Part shown: in pieces, positions 25,606 through 34,747 of the stretch | Layout of the letters: each line of letters opens with the position of its first letter | Numbering within the stretch: position 1 is the first letter of the stretch | Source of the DNA: Rhizobium terrae | GTDB taxonomy: Bacteria; Pseudomonadota; Alphaproteobacteria; Rhizobiales; Rhizobiaceae | Direction: 5' to 3' | Assembly: GCF_003425685.1 (NCBI RefSeq) | Contig: NZ_QJKM01000001.1 | Location: forward strand, 364,920-428,919 | Length of the DNA stretch: 64,000 nt | Notes under the pieces: model-generated | The model's input: only the letters and a program-made list of their open reading frames with translations | Databases searched by the model: none | Told to the model about the DNA's origin: nothing | Position numbers and translations under genes: made by a program

Positions 25606-28386
25606 CTAAGGCGTATTTGCCTTTCGTCTTGCTCCTCCCCGGGTGCGTTTGCTGCCCGAGGGTTCTTCATCCACCTGCCGGCTATGATCCGGTTCGGCGA
25701 ATTGAGGTTGGGCCGGCAATTGCCCGGCATCGATGCCGAAGCGTTGGCCGTCAAAACTGATGGTGACCGCAGAGACTTTCCGACCTTCCGCGACGGCGTC
25801 GAGGAAAAAGGTCGAAAGCACCGGCAGCAGGTCGCGGGCGATCATGACCTCGATGGCGCGGGCGCCCATTTCGCTCGCCTTCGCGCGCGAGATCAGCCCA
25901 TCCCGCGCCTCGGAAGACAGGGCGAGCCTCGTACCGTAGGCCGCGCCGACCCGCTCGCGGATGCGGCCGATCTGGATATCGACGATGCCGGAGAGCGTTT
26001 CGCGGCCAAGCGGCATGAAGGGCAGCACGGTGGTGCGGCCGAGAAAGGCCGGCTTGAAATGTTTCTGCAGTTCCGGAAGCAGAAGCGCCTCGAGCGCTTC
26101 GCCTTCCGGCATCGTATAGGGATCGGCGGCAAGAGCCGCGATGAGTTCCGAGCCCGTGTTCGCGGTCATGAAGATCGTCGTGTTCTTGAAATCGATGTCG
26201 CGCCCCTCGCCGTCGCGGAGCGTTCCCTTGTCGAACACCTGGTAGAAGATCTCCTGGACGCCCGGGTGGGCCTTGTCGATCTCGTCGAGCAGCAGCACGC
26301 CGTAGGGACGGCGGCGCACGGCCTCCGTGAGGACGCCGCCCTCACCGTAACCCACATAGCCGGGAGGCGAGCCGAGCAGCATGGAAATCTTATGCTCCTC
26401 CTTGAACTCGGACATGTTGATGGTAGTCAGATACTGGCTGCCCCCATAGAGCAGGTCGGCAAGCGACAATGCAGTCTCGGTCTTGCCGGTGCCGGACATG
26501 CCGACGAGCAGGAAGACGGCCGGCGGCCGGCGCGGATCGGACAGCCCGGCGCGGGCGGCGCGCATGGCCGACGCGATCCGCTCGATCGCGACGTCCTGGC
26601 CAAGCACGCGTTCCCTCAACCGCGTGTCGAGCGTCTTCACCGTCTCGACCTGGTCGGACAAAAGCTTGCCGACCGGAATGCCGGTCCAGCGAGCGACGAT
26701 AGCCGCGACGATCTCCCTGTCGACGACACGCGGCAGGAGCGGTGTCTCGCCGGCGACCACTACAAGGCTTCGCTCGGTGGTCGCAAAGGCAGCCCGGGCG
26801 GTCTCGATAGTCATCGCCTGCGGCGGAAACGACGCGACGTTCGTGCCGTCGGCCGGGCTCCCTGCTGACGCCAGGGGCGCGACGGCGCTGTCGTGGGAGA
26901 AGAACTCTTCCAGTCGGTCCGCTTCGCGCGCAAGCCGCATTTCATCATCGAACTTGGCTCGGAGTGCCTCGATCTCGGTGCCGATCTCCTCCCGCCTTCG
27001 GACGATCTCGGCAAGTCGAGCGGCCGATTCCGGCGTTTCCGGCTCTCCGGCCAGCCACATCGCCTCGGTTTCAAGGAGTGCATGTTCGCTGGCGAGCAGC
27101 TTCAGCGCCTCGGGCGTTGTTTGTCGCGCCAGTGCGACGGCCGCCGCGGCGGTATCGATCAAGCTGATCGCCTTATCGGGAAGTTGTCTTGCCGGCAGGT
27201 AACGGGCCGACAGCCGGACGGCGGCGACGATCGCCTCGTCGCGAATTCGCACCTTATGGTGCGCCTTCAGGCTTTCGGCGACACCGCGCAGCATGCGGAC
27301 GGCGGTTTCCTCGTCGGGCTCCGGCACGTGAACCACCTGGAATCGCCGGGTGAGCGCCGCATCCTTCTCAATGAAACGCTTATATTCGCTCCAGGTCGTA
27401 GCTGCGATCGTGCGCAATTCGCCACGCGCCAGAGCCGGCTTCAAAATATTCGCCGCATCGCCCTGCCCTGCCTGTCCGCCGGCACCGATCAAGCCATGTG
27501 CCTCGTCGATGAACAGGATGACCGGTTCGGGCGAAGCCTTCACCGCATCGACGACCCCATGCAAACGTCGCTCGAACTCGCCTTTCACGCCGGCTCCCGC
27601 CTGCAGCAGGCTCAGATCGAGCAGCAGCAGTTTCACCTGCCTCAGTCGCTCGGGCACGGTTCCGGCGGCGATCTCCAGCGCGAGTGCTTCGGCGACCGCC
27701 GTCTTGCCGACGCCCGCCTCGCCGACCAGGATCGGGTTGTTCTGCCGGCGCCGCATGAGAATATCGACGAGCTGACGCAATTCACGATCGCGACCGATGA
27801 CCGGATCGACCTTCCCGGCCCGGGCATCCGCAGTCATGTCGCGGGTGTAGAGGCGCAGGAATTCGTTTTCCCGCATTGAAAAAGCCGGCTTCGAAAACGC
27901 CGGCTCCGTAGGGTTATCCGTTTGAACGGGTCTTGCTTTTTCAAGCATGCCATCAAGACGTGTCCGGTCGAGGCCACGCAGTGAAGGCGCAATGCCGCGA
28001 GCCACGGCGCGCAGGGCCTGATCGGTCGTTAGTGCAACAAGCAAATCAGCCAGAGTCACCGTGCTGCGGCCGAATTGTAGCGATGCGACAAGCCACGCCT
28101 CGCGGGCCAGCGAAAGCAGATTCTGGGAAAGGACCAGCGAGGCGCCGTCTTCCCGCCGGATATCTGCAACCGCCGCGTCGAGTTCTACGCGAAGCCCTTC
28201 CGAGGGGACCTTGAGATCCTCGAAAACGGCAGAAAATTCAGGGATGTCGAGCAGCGAACGCAGCCAGTGGACAACCTCGACGACCGGCTGCTGATGGCGC
28301 GCGGCGAGCGAGGCGGCTGTCTCAAGACCGACACGCAGATTTGGCTCAAGCGTTCTGATCAGACGGTTGAGATCGATGTGCGACAT
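25606..28386 (-). CDS. clpV: ClpV (TssH), T6SS sheath-recycling AAA+ ATPase
   Basis: A 926-residue Clp/Hsp100 ATPase: an N-terminal repeat domain (about 1-150), a first AAA domain with Walker A GEAGVGKTA and Walker B VILFIDEAHGLIG, a coiled middle domain (TPESAARLAEIVRRREEIG), a second AAA domain with GMSGTGKTE and VLLLDEIDKAH, and a C-terminal D2-small domain. It disassembles contracted TssB/TssC sheath. A Lys/Arg-rich tail extends past the usual end. The start ATG at 28386-28384 is preceded by AGGA; an extra 19 codons upstream are possible but lack a site. First gene of the minus-strand operon. Confidence 0.95.
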   Translation of the reverse strand: MSHIDLNRLIRTLEPNLRVGLETAASLAARHQQPVVEVVHWLRSLLDIPEFSAVFEDLKVPSEGLRVELDAAVADIRREDGASLVLSQNLLSLAREAWLVASLQFGRSTVTLADLLVALTTDQALRAVARGIAPSLRGLDRTRLDGMLEKARPVQTDNPTEPAFSKPAFSMRENEFLRLYTRDMTADARAGKVDPVIGRDRELRQLVDILMRRRQNNPILVGEAGVGKTAVAEALALEIAAGTVPERLRQVKLLLLDLSLLQAGAGVKGEFERRLHGVVDAVKASPEPVILFIDEAHGLIGAGGQAGQGDAANILKPALARGELRTIAATTWSEYKRFIEKDAALTRRFQVVHVPEPDEETAVRMLRGVAESLKAHHKVRIRDEAIVAAVRLSARYLPARQLPDKAISLIDTAAAAVALARQTTPEALKLLASEHALLETEAMWLAGEPETPESAARLAEIVRRREEIGTEIEALRAKFDDEMRLAREADRLEEFFSHDSAVAPLASAGSPADGTNVASFPPQAMTIETARAAFATTERSLVVVAGETPLLPRVVDREIVAAIVARWTGIPVGKLLSDQVETVKTLDTRLRERVLGQDVAIERIASAMRAARAGLSDPRRPPAVFLLVGMSGTGKTETALSLADLLYGGSQYLTTINMSEFKEEHKISMLLGSPPGYVGYGEGGVLTEAVRRRPYGVLLLDEIDKAHPGVQEIFYQVFDKGTLRDGEGRDIDFKNTTIFMTANTGSELIAALAADPYTMPEGEALEALLLPELQKHFKPAFLGRTTVLPFMPLGRETLSGIVDIQIGRIRERVGAAYGTRLALSSEARDGLISRAKASEMGARAIEVMIARDLLPVLSTFFLDAVAEGRKVSAVTISFDGQRFGIDAGQLPAQPQFAEPDHSRQVDEEPSGSKRTRGGARRKANTP

Positions 28387-28504
28387 CCGGCAGTTCCTGT
28401 CTTTACGTCGAAATTCAGTGCGCTTCGAGATGCGAGGCAACAACTAGGGCGGTTATCTACCCTTGTCCAGAAAAAAATCCGCTCTATTTCGAAATTAGTC
28501 GCAT

Positions 28505-28571
28505 TTGACAGTCGTCACAAATCTGTCACCTTGCCAACGAGGTTGACAAGCCAATATAAGGCCAACAAGAT
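28505..28571 (+). promoter_or_regulatory. Divergent T6SS promoter region: tandem GTCAC repeat and TTGACA box
   Basis: In the 230-base gap between clpV and tssA, two GTCAC half-sites (28514-28518 and 28525-28529) repeat with an 11-base period, the phasing used by OmpR-class response regulators. A TTGACA at 28543-28548 has a CAAGAT at 28566-28571 after a 17-base spacer, facing tssA. Another TTGACA lies at 28505-28510. The ChvG/ChvI pair controls T6SS in Agrobacterium, so ChvI is a reasonable candidate; the match to its site was not tested. Confidence 0.5.
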
Positions 28572-28616
28572 GATGCATCGCGGAATTATGCTCTAAAATT
28601 TGGAGATCATGTCAGC

Positions 28617-29684
28617 GTGAATTTTCGTCAGATCGCCGATCCATTCGAAAAAGATCAGCCGTGCGGAGAAAACATCCGCAACAATACTATACTGCGTGAA
28701 ATATACTATAGAATTAAAGACGCAAGGAGTGCCGCGCGAACAGCCGAACGTGGTATAGTTCCGGGTGAAACTATTGGGCTTTCACCTGCGTGGCAGGATG
28801 TCAACAATCTTGGATTGCAGATTCTTTCTTCGAAGAGCAAGGACATAGAAGTATTGGCCTGGCTTGCGGAGGCTCAGCTGCGGCTTCGCGGGTTTGAAGG
28901 ATTGAGGGACGTCTATGAAGGCGCAGCGTCGCTTTTAGACAACTATTTCGATTCTCTGCACTCGATCGGTGACGATGATTTCGAAGAGCGGTTTGCGCCG
29001 CTCGCTGGCCTGAACGGGGTTGGCGGCGAAGGGACGATCATCCAGGCGATCCGCCTGACTTCGTTGATTCCCGGCGGAAAGTTCGCCCAGTTTTCGCTTT
29101 GGGATTTTCAGCTTTCCCAGCGGGCAGGCGAAGGCGACAGGCGGGAGGCATTGCAGCAGGCGGCGACGGAAGCGGGTGTCGCACAGATGTCAGGCCACCT
29201 GAAGGTACTCACGGAATGCATTGCCGCTTTTGACCGTTTGGTCGCAATACTTGACGCCCGTTGCGGCGATCAAGCACCGCCAAGCTCGAATACACGCAGT
29301 GTTTTGCAGGAGGCGGCATCCGCCATCCGTGTTCTGGCAGGTATCGAGGCGGCTGTTCCGGCATCCGAACTGCCGCCTCCGCATAAGCCGGATCTGCACC
29401 CCGCCAACGCGAACGAGGCTGAGACCGAGGCTCTGCGTCCCCGGCCTGTGACTGCCGAAACCATCCGGTCACGGGAGGAGGCGTTCGAACTTCTGGCCAC
29501 CGTGGCGCGGTATTTCCGCCGCACCGAACCCCATTCTCCCATCTCCATGTCGATCGAAACGCTGGTGCGCCGCGGCCGCATGGATTTTTCCGAGCTTCTG
29601 GCCGAACTCCTGCCCGAACAGCAGATGCGCAACGCGGTGCTGACGGCAGCCGGCATTCAGCCTTCAAGCGATAGGGGAGGCTGA
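28617..29684 (+). CDS. tssA: TssA (ImpA), T6SS baseplate/sheath assembly protein
   Basis: A 355-residue ImpA-type protein. The ImpA_N domain (about 8-130) is recognisable from PFEKDQPCGENIRNN and LSPAWQDVNNLGLQIL; the C-terminal part carries REEAFELLATVARYFRRTEPHSP then ISMSIETLVRRGRMDFSELL, the conserved tail of short TssA. It primes baseplate and sheath polymerisation. The start is GTG 28617; a tiny frame ATG-TCA-GCG-TGA at 28609 overlaps it and sits closer to the GGAGA site. The first 150 bases are clearly richer in A/T than the rest of the operon. First gene of the plus-strand operon. Confidence 0.9.
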   Translation: MNFRQIADPFEKDQPCGENIRNNTILREIYYRIKDARSAARTAERGIVPGETIGLSPAWQDVNNLGLQILSSKSKDIEVLAWLAEAQLRLRGFEGLRDVYEGAASLLDNYFDSLHSIGDDDFEERFAPLAGLNGVGGEGTIIQAIRLTSLIPGGKFAQFSLWDFQLSQRAGEGDRREALQQAATEAGVAQMSGHLKVLTECIAAFDRLVAILDARCGDQAPPSSNTRSVLQEAASAIRVLAGIEAAVPASELPPPHKPDLHPANANEAETEALRPRPVTAETIRSREEAFELLATVARYFRRTEPHSPISMSIETLVRRGRMDFSELLAELLPEQQMRNAVLTAAGIQPSSDRGG

Positions 29685-29775
29685 AGACATCTGAACACGC
29701 ATGCGGGCACCGGCCCGACAGCGATCTGCAACAGACCGAATTCGTAATCTGCCGATGGCATGAAGGAGAATCCCG

Positions 29776-30300
29776 ATGGCAAGTGTGCATGAGAAACTGG
29801 AAAGAGTTCGCAAACCGCGGGTCCACATCAAATATGAAGTGGAAACCGAAGGCGCGATGGTGGTGAAGGAACTGCCCTTCGTCGTTGGTGTGCTCGGCGA
29901 TTTCTCCGGCAATCCGACCCAGCCCCTCAAACCCTTCGGCGAACGCAAGTTCGTCCAGATCGACCGCGACAATTTCGACGACGTGATGCGCCGCATGACG
30001 CCGGGCCTCGAGATTTCCGTCGAGAACACATTGCAGAACGACGGAACAGAGCTGCCGGTTTCATTGAAATTCGAGAGCATGGACGATTTCGAGCCCGGCG
30101 CGATCGTCAATCAGGTACCGGCGCTGAAGGCTCTTCTCGACGCTCGCAACGAATTGCGCGACCTGATGAGCAAGGCCGACCGTTCCGAGGAGCTGGAACG
30201 CCTGCTCGAAGACATCCTGCAGAACAAGGCCGACCTCTCGCAGCTCGTCGCCCAGCTTGGGGGCGACAGGGCGGCCGAGAAGAAAGACACGATCAACTGA
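29776..30300 (+). CDS. tssB: TssB (VipA/ImpB), sheath small subunit
   Basis: A 174-residue TssB with the signature [32 protein letters not shown] and [17 protein letters not shown], ending in a helical tail. It forms the contractile sheath with TssC. AAGGAGA stands before the ATG. The 91 bases after tssA and the 123 bases before tssC hold no gene. Confidence 0.96.
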   Translation: MASVHEKLERVRKPRVHIKYEVETEGAMVVKELPFVVGVLGDFSGNPTQPLKPFGERKFVQIDRDNFDDVMRRMTPGLEISVENTLQNDGTELPVSLKFESMDDFEPGAIVNQVPALKALLDARNELRDLMSKADRSEELERLLEDILQNKADLSQLVAQLGGDRAAEKKDTIN

Positions 30301-30423
30301 GTGCCATGCGAGTGCGGGTCGAGACATCCGCGCCGGAATTCTGGACCATCTGTTTGTTCGAGCCACGGATTTTCGAGGCTTTCGCCCTTCCCGCCGCGGC
30401 TTCAAGAGGAAAAGGACTGAGCC

Positions 30424-31905
30424 ATGAGCGCAGATACCCAATTGCAGACGAAGGAAGACGTTGGCTTCGCCGCCGATCAGGACCTTTTGACGAAGGTCGT
30501 CGCCGCAACCCGCCAGACCGAACCCGATCGCGCGCAGGACCTGCTGCGCACCCTCACCGACCAGGCCTTGAAAGGCACGGTCACCTATGACCGCAACCTG
30601 ACGATCACCCTGAACAACGCCATCGCCGAAATCGACAAGACGATTTCCAGACAGCTTGCCGCGATCATGCAGGCACCGGAATTCACCAAGCTCGAGGGCA
30701 CTTGGCGCGGCCTCAACTATCTGGTCAAGAATACCGAGACGAGCGTCAATCTGAAGATCCGGGTCCTCAACGCCTCCAAGCGCGATATCTCGAAGGACCT
30801 GTCCAAGGCCGTCGAATTCGACCAGTCGCGGCTCTTCAAGTCGGTCTATGAAGACGAGTTCGGCACGCCCGGCGGCGAACCGATGGGCGCGTTGATCGGC
30901 GATTACGAGTTCGACAATTCCTTCGACGACGTGCAAACGCTGCAAGGCATCTCGATGATCGCCGCTGCCGCCTTCGCGCCGTTCATCTCGGCCGCCAGCC
31001 CGCGCATGTTCGGCTTTGAAGATTTTCGCGAGCTCGCAAAGCCGCGAGACCTCGAAAAGATCTTCGAAACGGTGGAATATGCCAAATGGCGCGGTCTGCG
31101 TGACAGCGACGATTCCCGCTTCGTCGCACTCGCCATGCCCAGGGTTCTCGCCCGCATGCCCTACGGCCCCAAGACCAGCCCAATCGATGAATTCAACTAC
31201 GACGAGACGGGCGGTTCGAAGACCGGCGAACTGCCGCATGACAGCTATTGCTGGATGAACGCGGCCTATGTCATGGGCACGCGGTTGACCGAGGCTTTCG
31301 CCAAGAGCGGCTGGTGCACGGCGATCCGCGGGGCGGAGAACGGCGGTAAGGTCGAAGGCCTGCCGATGCACATCTTCTCCAGCGACGACGGCGATCTCGA
31401 CCTCAAGTGCCCGACGGAAGTCGGCATCACCGACCGCCGCGATGCCGAACTCGGCAAGCTCGGCTTCCTGCCGCTGTGCCACTACAAGAACACCGATTAT
31501 GCCGTGTTCTTCGGGGCGCAGACGGCGCACAAACCGAAACTCTACGACCGGCCGGAAGCGACCGCGAACGCAGCCGTGTCAGCCCGTCTGCCCTATATGA
31601 TGGCGACTTCTCGTTTTGCTCATTATCTGAAGGTGATGGGCCGCGACAAGATCGGCTCCTTCATGGAAGCCGAGGATTGCGAGATCTGGCTCAATCGATG
31701 GATCTCCAACTACGTCAACGCCAATGATCAGGCCGGCGAGGAATCGCGTGCCAAATATCCGCTGCGCGACGCCAAAGTCACCGTGCAGGAAATCCCCGGC
31801 AAGCCGGGGGCCTACAATGCGGTGGCCTGGATGCGCCCCTGGCTGCAGATGGAGGAACTGACGACCTCTCTGCGGATGGTCGCAAGGATCCCCTCCAAAT
31901 CCTGA
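30424..31905 (+). CDS. tssC: TssC (VipB/ImpC), sheath large subunit
   Basis: A 493-residue TssC. Characteristic text includes [60 protein letters not shown], and the C-terminal [21 protein letters not shown]. It builds the sheath with TssB around the Hcp tube and is disassembled by ClpV. AAGGA precedes the ATG. A strong hairpin follows the stop, separating the abundant sheath genes from the rest of the operon. Confidence 0.96.
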   Translation: MSADTQLQTKEDVGFAADQDLLTKVVAATRQTEPDRAQDLLRTLTDQALKGTVTYDRNLTITLNNAIAEIDKTISRQLAAIMQAPEFTKLEGTWRGLNYLVKNTETSVNLKIRVLNASKRDISKDLSKAVEFDQSRLFKSVYEDEFGTPGGEPMGALIGDYEFDNSFDDVQTLQGISMIAAAAFAPFISAASPRMFGFEDFRELAKPRDLEKIFETVEYAKWRGLRDSDDSRFVALAMPRVLARMPYGPKTSPIDEFNYDETGGSKTGELPHDSYCWMNAAYVMGTRLTEAFAKSGWCTAIRGAENGGKVEGLPMHIFSSDDGDLDLKCPTEVGITDRRDAELGKLGFLPLCHYKNTDYAVFFGAQTAHKPKLYDRPEATANAAVSARLPYMMATSRFAHYLKVMGRDKIGSFMEAEDCEIWLNRWISNYVNANDQAGEESRAKYPLRDAKVTVQEIPGKPGAYNAVAWMRPWLQMEELTTSLRMVARIPSKS

Positions 31906-31913
31906 TGTGACCA

Positions 31914-31941
31914 CGCGCGCGGCGCACCGGCGCCGCGCGTG
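31914..31941 (+). terminator. GC-rich stem-loop between tssC and tssC2, attenuator or message stabiliser
   Basis: Left arm 31914-31925 pairs with right arm 31930-31941 over 12 base pairs (one G-U) with a 4-base ACCG loop, starting eight bases after the tssC stop. About nine bases later comes TTTTGTTT. The T-rich stretch is not directly attached, so partial termination or 3'-end protection of tssB-tssC mRNA is likelier than a full stop, as the operon clearly continues. Confidence 0.55.
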
Positions 31942-32029
31942 ACCTCTCGCTTTTGTTTCACGCAATTCCCGACGGAAAGCCGCAAGGTCCTTTTCCTGGA
32001 ATTGCTCCGGATTCGAGACCAGGATGACG

Positions 32030-33418
32030 ATGGGTTCGAGCACAGAATGGCGGCGCCGGGCGGACCATTTGATCGCGCTGATAGACGAGGCGCTGAACCG
32101 CCAGGTGAACGCGATCCTCCACCATCCCGACTTCCAGGCCATGGAAGCGCGGTGGCGGGGTATTGCCATGCTGCTGCGTCAGGCTGGCCGCAGCGGCGAA
32201 GTGAAGATCAAACTCCTCGGTTTGAGCTGGCGCGAACTCGCCAGGGACATGGAACGCGCCACCGATTTCGATCAAAGCCATCTCTTCGAACTGGTCTATA
32301 GTCGCGAGTTCGGCATGCCGGGCGGCGAACCTTACGGGCTGCTGATCGGCGACTACCACTTCTCGCCCGGAGAGCCGGCGGGAGGCGATGCGATCAGCAC
32401 GCTCTCGCAGGTCGGCATGGTCGCGGCAGCCGCCTTCTGCCCGTTCGTCGCCGGTGCTTCGCCACAGGCGATCGGGCTTGAAGACTTTCGCGAGCTCAAT
32501 CGCATCCACGATTTCTCCTGGCTGGACGGTGATCCGGCGCGCATCCGCTGGAACGCTCTTCGCGCCCGCGAGGATTCGCGTTTTCTCGGGCTTGTGGCGC
32601 CGCGCATCCTGATGCGCTCGCCCCTCGAACCCTTTGCGCGACGTCGCGACGACGGGTTTCCCTTCCGCGAGAGCATCGCCGCGGACGGCAGCTCGCTTCT
32701 CTGGGGTAACGGCGCCTTTGCGTTCGCCACCATCGTCATCCGCAATTTCATAGAGTCCGGGTGGTTTGCCGATATCCGCGGCGTCACACAAGATGCCGTG
32801 GATGGCGGGATGCTTGGCACAACCGAACTGCGCCCATACGACTTCGGCACCGAAAGCAACGGGCTTTCCGCCCAGGCGCCGGTGGAAATCCGTCTGACCA
32901 GCGCGCAGGAGCAGCAACTCTGCGATCTCGGGCTCATTCCGGTCGCAACCACCTATCTGTCGGCCTCGGCGATCTTCAATTCCAACCAGTCGCTGCACGC
33001 CCCTGCGCATTATTCCAGCGAGCAGGCGCGGCAGAACGCGCGGCTTGCCGCCATGCTGCAATACGTCCTCTGCGCCTCGCGCTTCGCCCACTATCTAAAG
33101 GTGATCATGCGCGACGAGATCGGTCAGCTTTCCGATGCGATCTCGATCGAGCGAAAGCTGGAGACCTGGCTCACCGGCTATACGCTCGGCAACGACGACG
33201 CCGACCTTTCACTGCGTACCCGCTTTCCGCTGCGTTCGGCCGGCATCGGTGTTCACGAGATCCCCGGCAAGCCGGGCGCCTTTTCCTGCACCGTGCGGCT
33301 GCAGCCGCATTTCCAGCTCGACGATGTATCCACGAGCTTCCACCTCGTCGCCGAGACGGCGACGACCGGCCAGATCGTCAGCCGCCCCGCCGCCCTGCCC
33401 GAAAGGATGTCCGCATGA
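32030..33418 (+). CDS. TssC2 (ImpD), second sheath large-subunit paralogue
   Basis: A protein of about 462 residues homologous to TssC: HHPDFQAMEARWRGIAMLLR, YSREFGMPGGEPYGLLIGDYHF, MVAAAAFCPFVAGASPQAIG and [21 protein letters not shown]. Alphaproteobacterial imp operons carry such a second copy; it is known to be distinct from, and less essential than, the true TssC in Agrobacterium. It lacks part of the N-terminal TssC arm (starts about 55 residues in), which may stop it from entering the sheath lattice normally. ATG 32030 is preferred (AGGA six bases upstream) over ATG 32024. It overlaps impE by four bases. Confidence 0.9.
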   Translation: MGSSTEWRRRADHLIALIDEALNRQVNAILHHPDFQAMEARWRGIAMLLRQAGRSGEVKIKLLGLSWRELARDMERATDFDQSHLFELVYSREFGMPGGEPYGLLIGDYHFSPGEPAGGDAISTLSQVGMVAAAAFCPFVAGASPQAIGLEDFRELNRIHDFSWLDGDPARIRWNALRAREDSRFLGLVAPRILMRSPLEPFARRRDDGFPFRESIAADGSSLLWGNGAFAFATIVIRNFIESGWFADIRGVTQDAVDGGMLGTTELRPYDFGTESNGLSAQAPVEIRLTSAQEQQLCDLGLIPVATTYLSASAIFNSNQSLHAPAHYSSEQARQNARLAAMLQYVLCASRFAHYLKVIMRDEIGQLSDAISIERKLETWLTGYTLGNDDADLSLRTRFPLRSAGIGVHEIPGKPGAFSCTVRLQPHFQLDDVSTSFHLVAETATTGQIVSRPAALPERMSA

Positions 33419-34245
33419 CGCTTTCCGAAAGCATCGCCGCGTTGCTCGGCGACAACGCCCTCGACGAAGCGCTCGCGCAGGCCAGGGCACATCTGAAATC
33501 CAACCCGTCGGACCAGGGAGCGCGGCACCTCTACATCGATCTGCTCGTGCTCGCCGGCGACTACGAGCGCGCCGACAGCCAATGCAGCCTCGCAGTGACT
33601 TTTGCGCCGGACGCGGCGATGGGTTTCGCGCTTCTGCGCAACGAACTGCGGGGCATGGCGGCGCGCGACGCCTGGTTCGAAAGCGGCGCGGCGCCAGACT
33701 TCCCCCAGGGACCAAGCCCGCTCGATAAGCTTGCTCTCCGGCTCGGCATCGCGCAGCGCGGCGGCGATTTGGACGGTACCAAAACCGCCCTCGCAGAGTT
33801 GGAAGATCTGCGCGGCGAGCGGCCGATGCTTTGGAACGGCAGACCGGTCACCGATTTCCGCGACCTCGATGACCGCACGCCGCATGCCCTGGAAGTGATC
33901 ATGACCGGCGGCGCCTATCTCTGGGTCGACTTCGCCAAGATCGCCGCACTCGCCGTCGAGCCGATCGCGCGGCCGCGCGATCTCGCCTTCCGCCGCGCCG
34001 AACTCTCTCTGCTCGACGGCGCCGTCGCGCCGGTGCTCCTGCCGGCGATCTATCCCGGCACCGGAAAAGACGCCATGCTGAGGCTCGGCCGCCAGACCGA
34101 TTGGGTGGACGAACCGACCGGCATCACCACCGGTCGCGGCCAGCGCTGCTTCCTCGCCGGCGACGGCCTGGTCTCCCTGCATGAGACGGAAAGCCTTGAA
34201 ACTACGCCGGCAACGGTAGCCGACAGAAAGGTTGTGCATGGCTGA
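33415..34245 (+). CDS. impE: ImpE/TagJ T6SS accessory protein
   Basis: A 276-residue ImpE-family protein: an N-terminal tetratricopeptide-like helical region (DEALAQARAHLKSNPSDQGA then RHLYIDLLVLAGDYERAD) and a C-terminal domain with GGAYLWVDFAKIAALAVEPI and RQTDWVDEPTGITTGRGQR. TagJ binds the N-terminus of TssB in some systems and modulates ClpV action; it is usually not essential. Its start overlaps the TssC2 stop, and its stop overlaps tssE by eight bases. Confidence 0.9.
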   Translation: MTLSESIAALLGDNALDEALAQARAHLKSNPSDQGARHLYIDLLVLAGDYERADSQCSLAVTFAPDAAMGFALLRNELRGMAARDAWFESGAAPDFPQGPSPLDKLALRLGIAQRGGDLDGTKTALAELEDLRGERPMLWNGRPVTDFRDLDDRTPHALEVIMTGGAYLWVDFAKIAALAVEPIARPRDLAFRRAELSLLDGAVAPVLLPAIYPGTGKDAMLRLGRQTDWVDEPTGITTGRGQRCFLAGDGLVSLHETESLETTPATVADRKVVHG

Positions 34246-34747
34246 CCCGCTCGAACGCTACCGGCCGCGCGATCGGGTGCTCGCCCGGTCGATCCTCGAC
34301 AGGCTGATCGACGAGGCTCCGGACCGGACCTTCGATCCGCCGACCAGTCTCGTCGATCAGGTCCGGGAGGTGCGCGAATCGATCCGCCGCGATCTCGAAG
34401 CGCTGCTCAATACGCGCCGTTGCCCGACGGCGCCGCCGGCCGTGCTCGCAGAGTTGAAGGATGCGCTGGTGAGCTACGGCGTCGATGGCATCGTCTCGGC
34501 CAATCTGGTGACAGACGAGGCGAAACTGAGGCTGGCACAGGCGATCGAGCGGCGGATCGTGCTGTTCGAAACGCGGCTTTCCGACGTGCGGGTGACCATC
34601 CTCAAAAGCCGGACGATGACCGAGCGGGCATTGCGCATGCGCATCCAGGCGACCTTCCGCCTGCATGAGGGAATGCCGCCGATCAGCTTCGAATCGACCA
34701 TCGATCCGTCCACCCAGCGGTTTCTCGTGGAGGTGCCGCATGGCTGA
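34238..34747 (+). CDS. tssE: TssE (ImpF), gp25-like baseplate wedge protein
   Basis: A 169-residue gp25-like protein: ARSILDRLIDEAP, then SIRRDLEALLNTRR, LVSYGVDGIVSANL and the terminal MPPISFESTIDPSTQRFLVE. It joins TssF, TssG and TssK in the baseplate. ATG 34238 is used (AAAGG upstream); TTG 34232 is an alternative. The stop overlaps the tssF start. Confidence 0.93.
   Translation: MADPLERYRPRDRVLARSILDRLIDEAPDRTFDPPTSLVDQVREVRESIRRDLEALLNTRRCPTAPPAVLAELKDALVSYGVDGIVSANLVTDEAKLRLAQAIERRIVLFETRLSDVRVTILKSRTMTERALRMRIQATFRLHEGMPPISFESTIDPSTQRFLVEVPHG

Noticed and set aside
30061..31530. Minus-strand open frame of 489 codons opposite tssB/tssC
   Set aside because: Crosses two certain genes and the gap between them; no conserved content.
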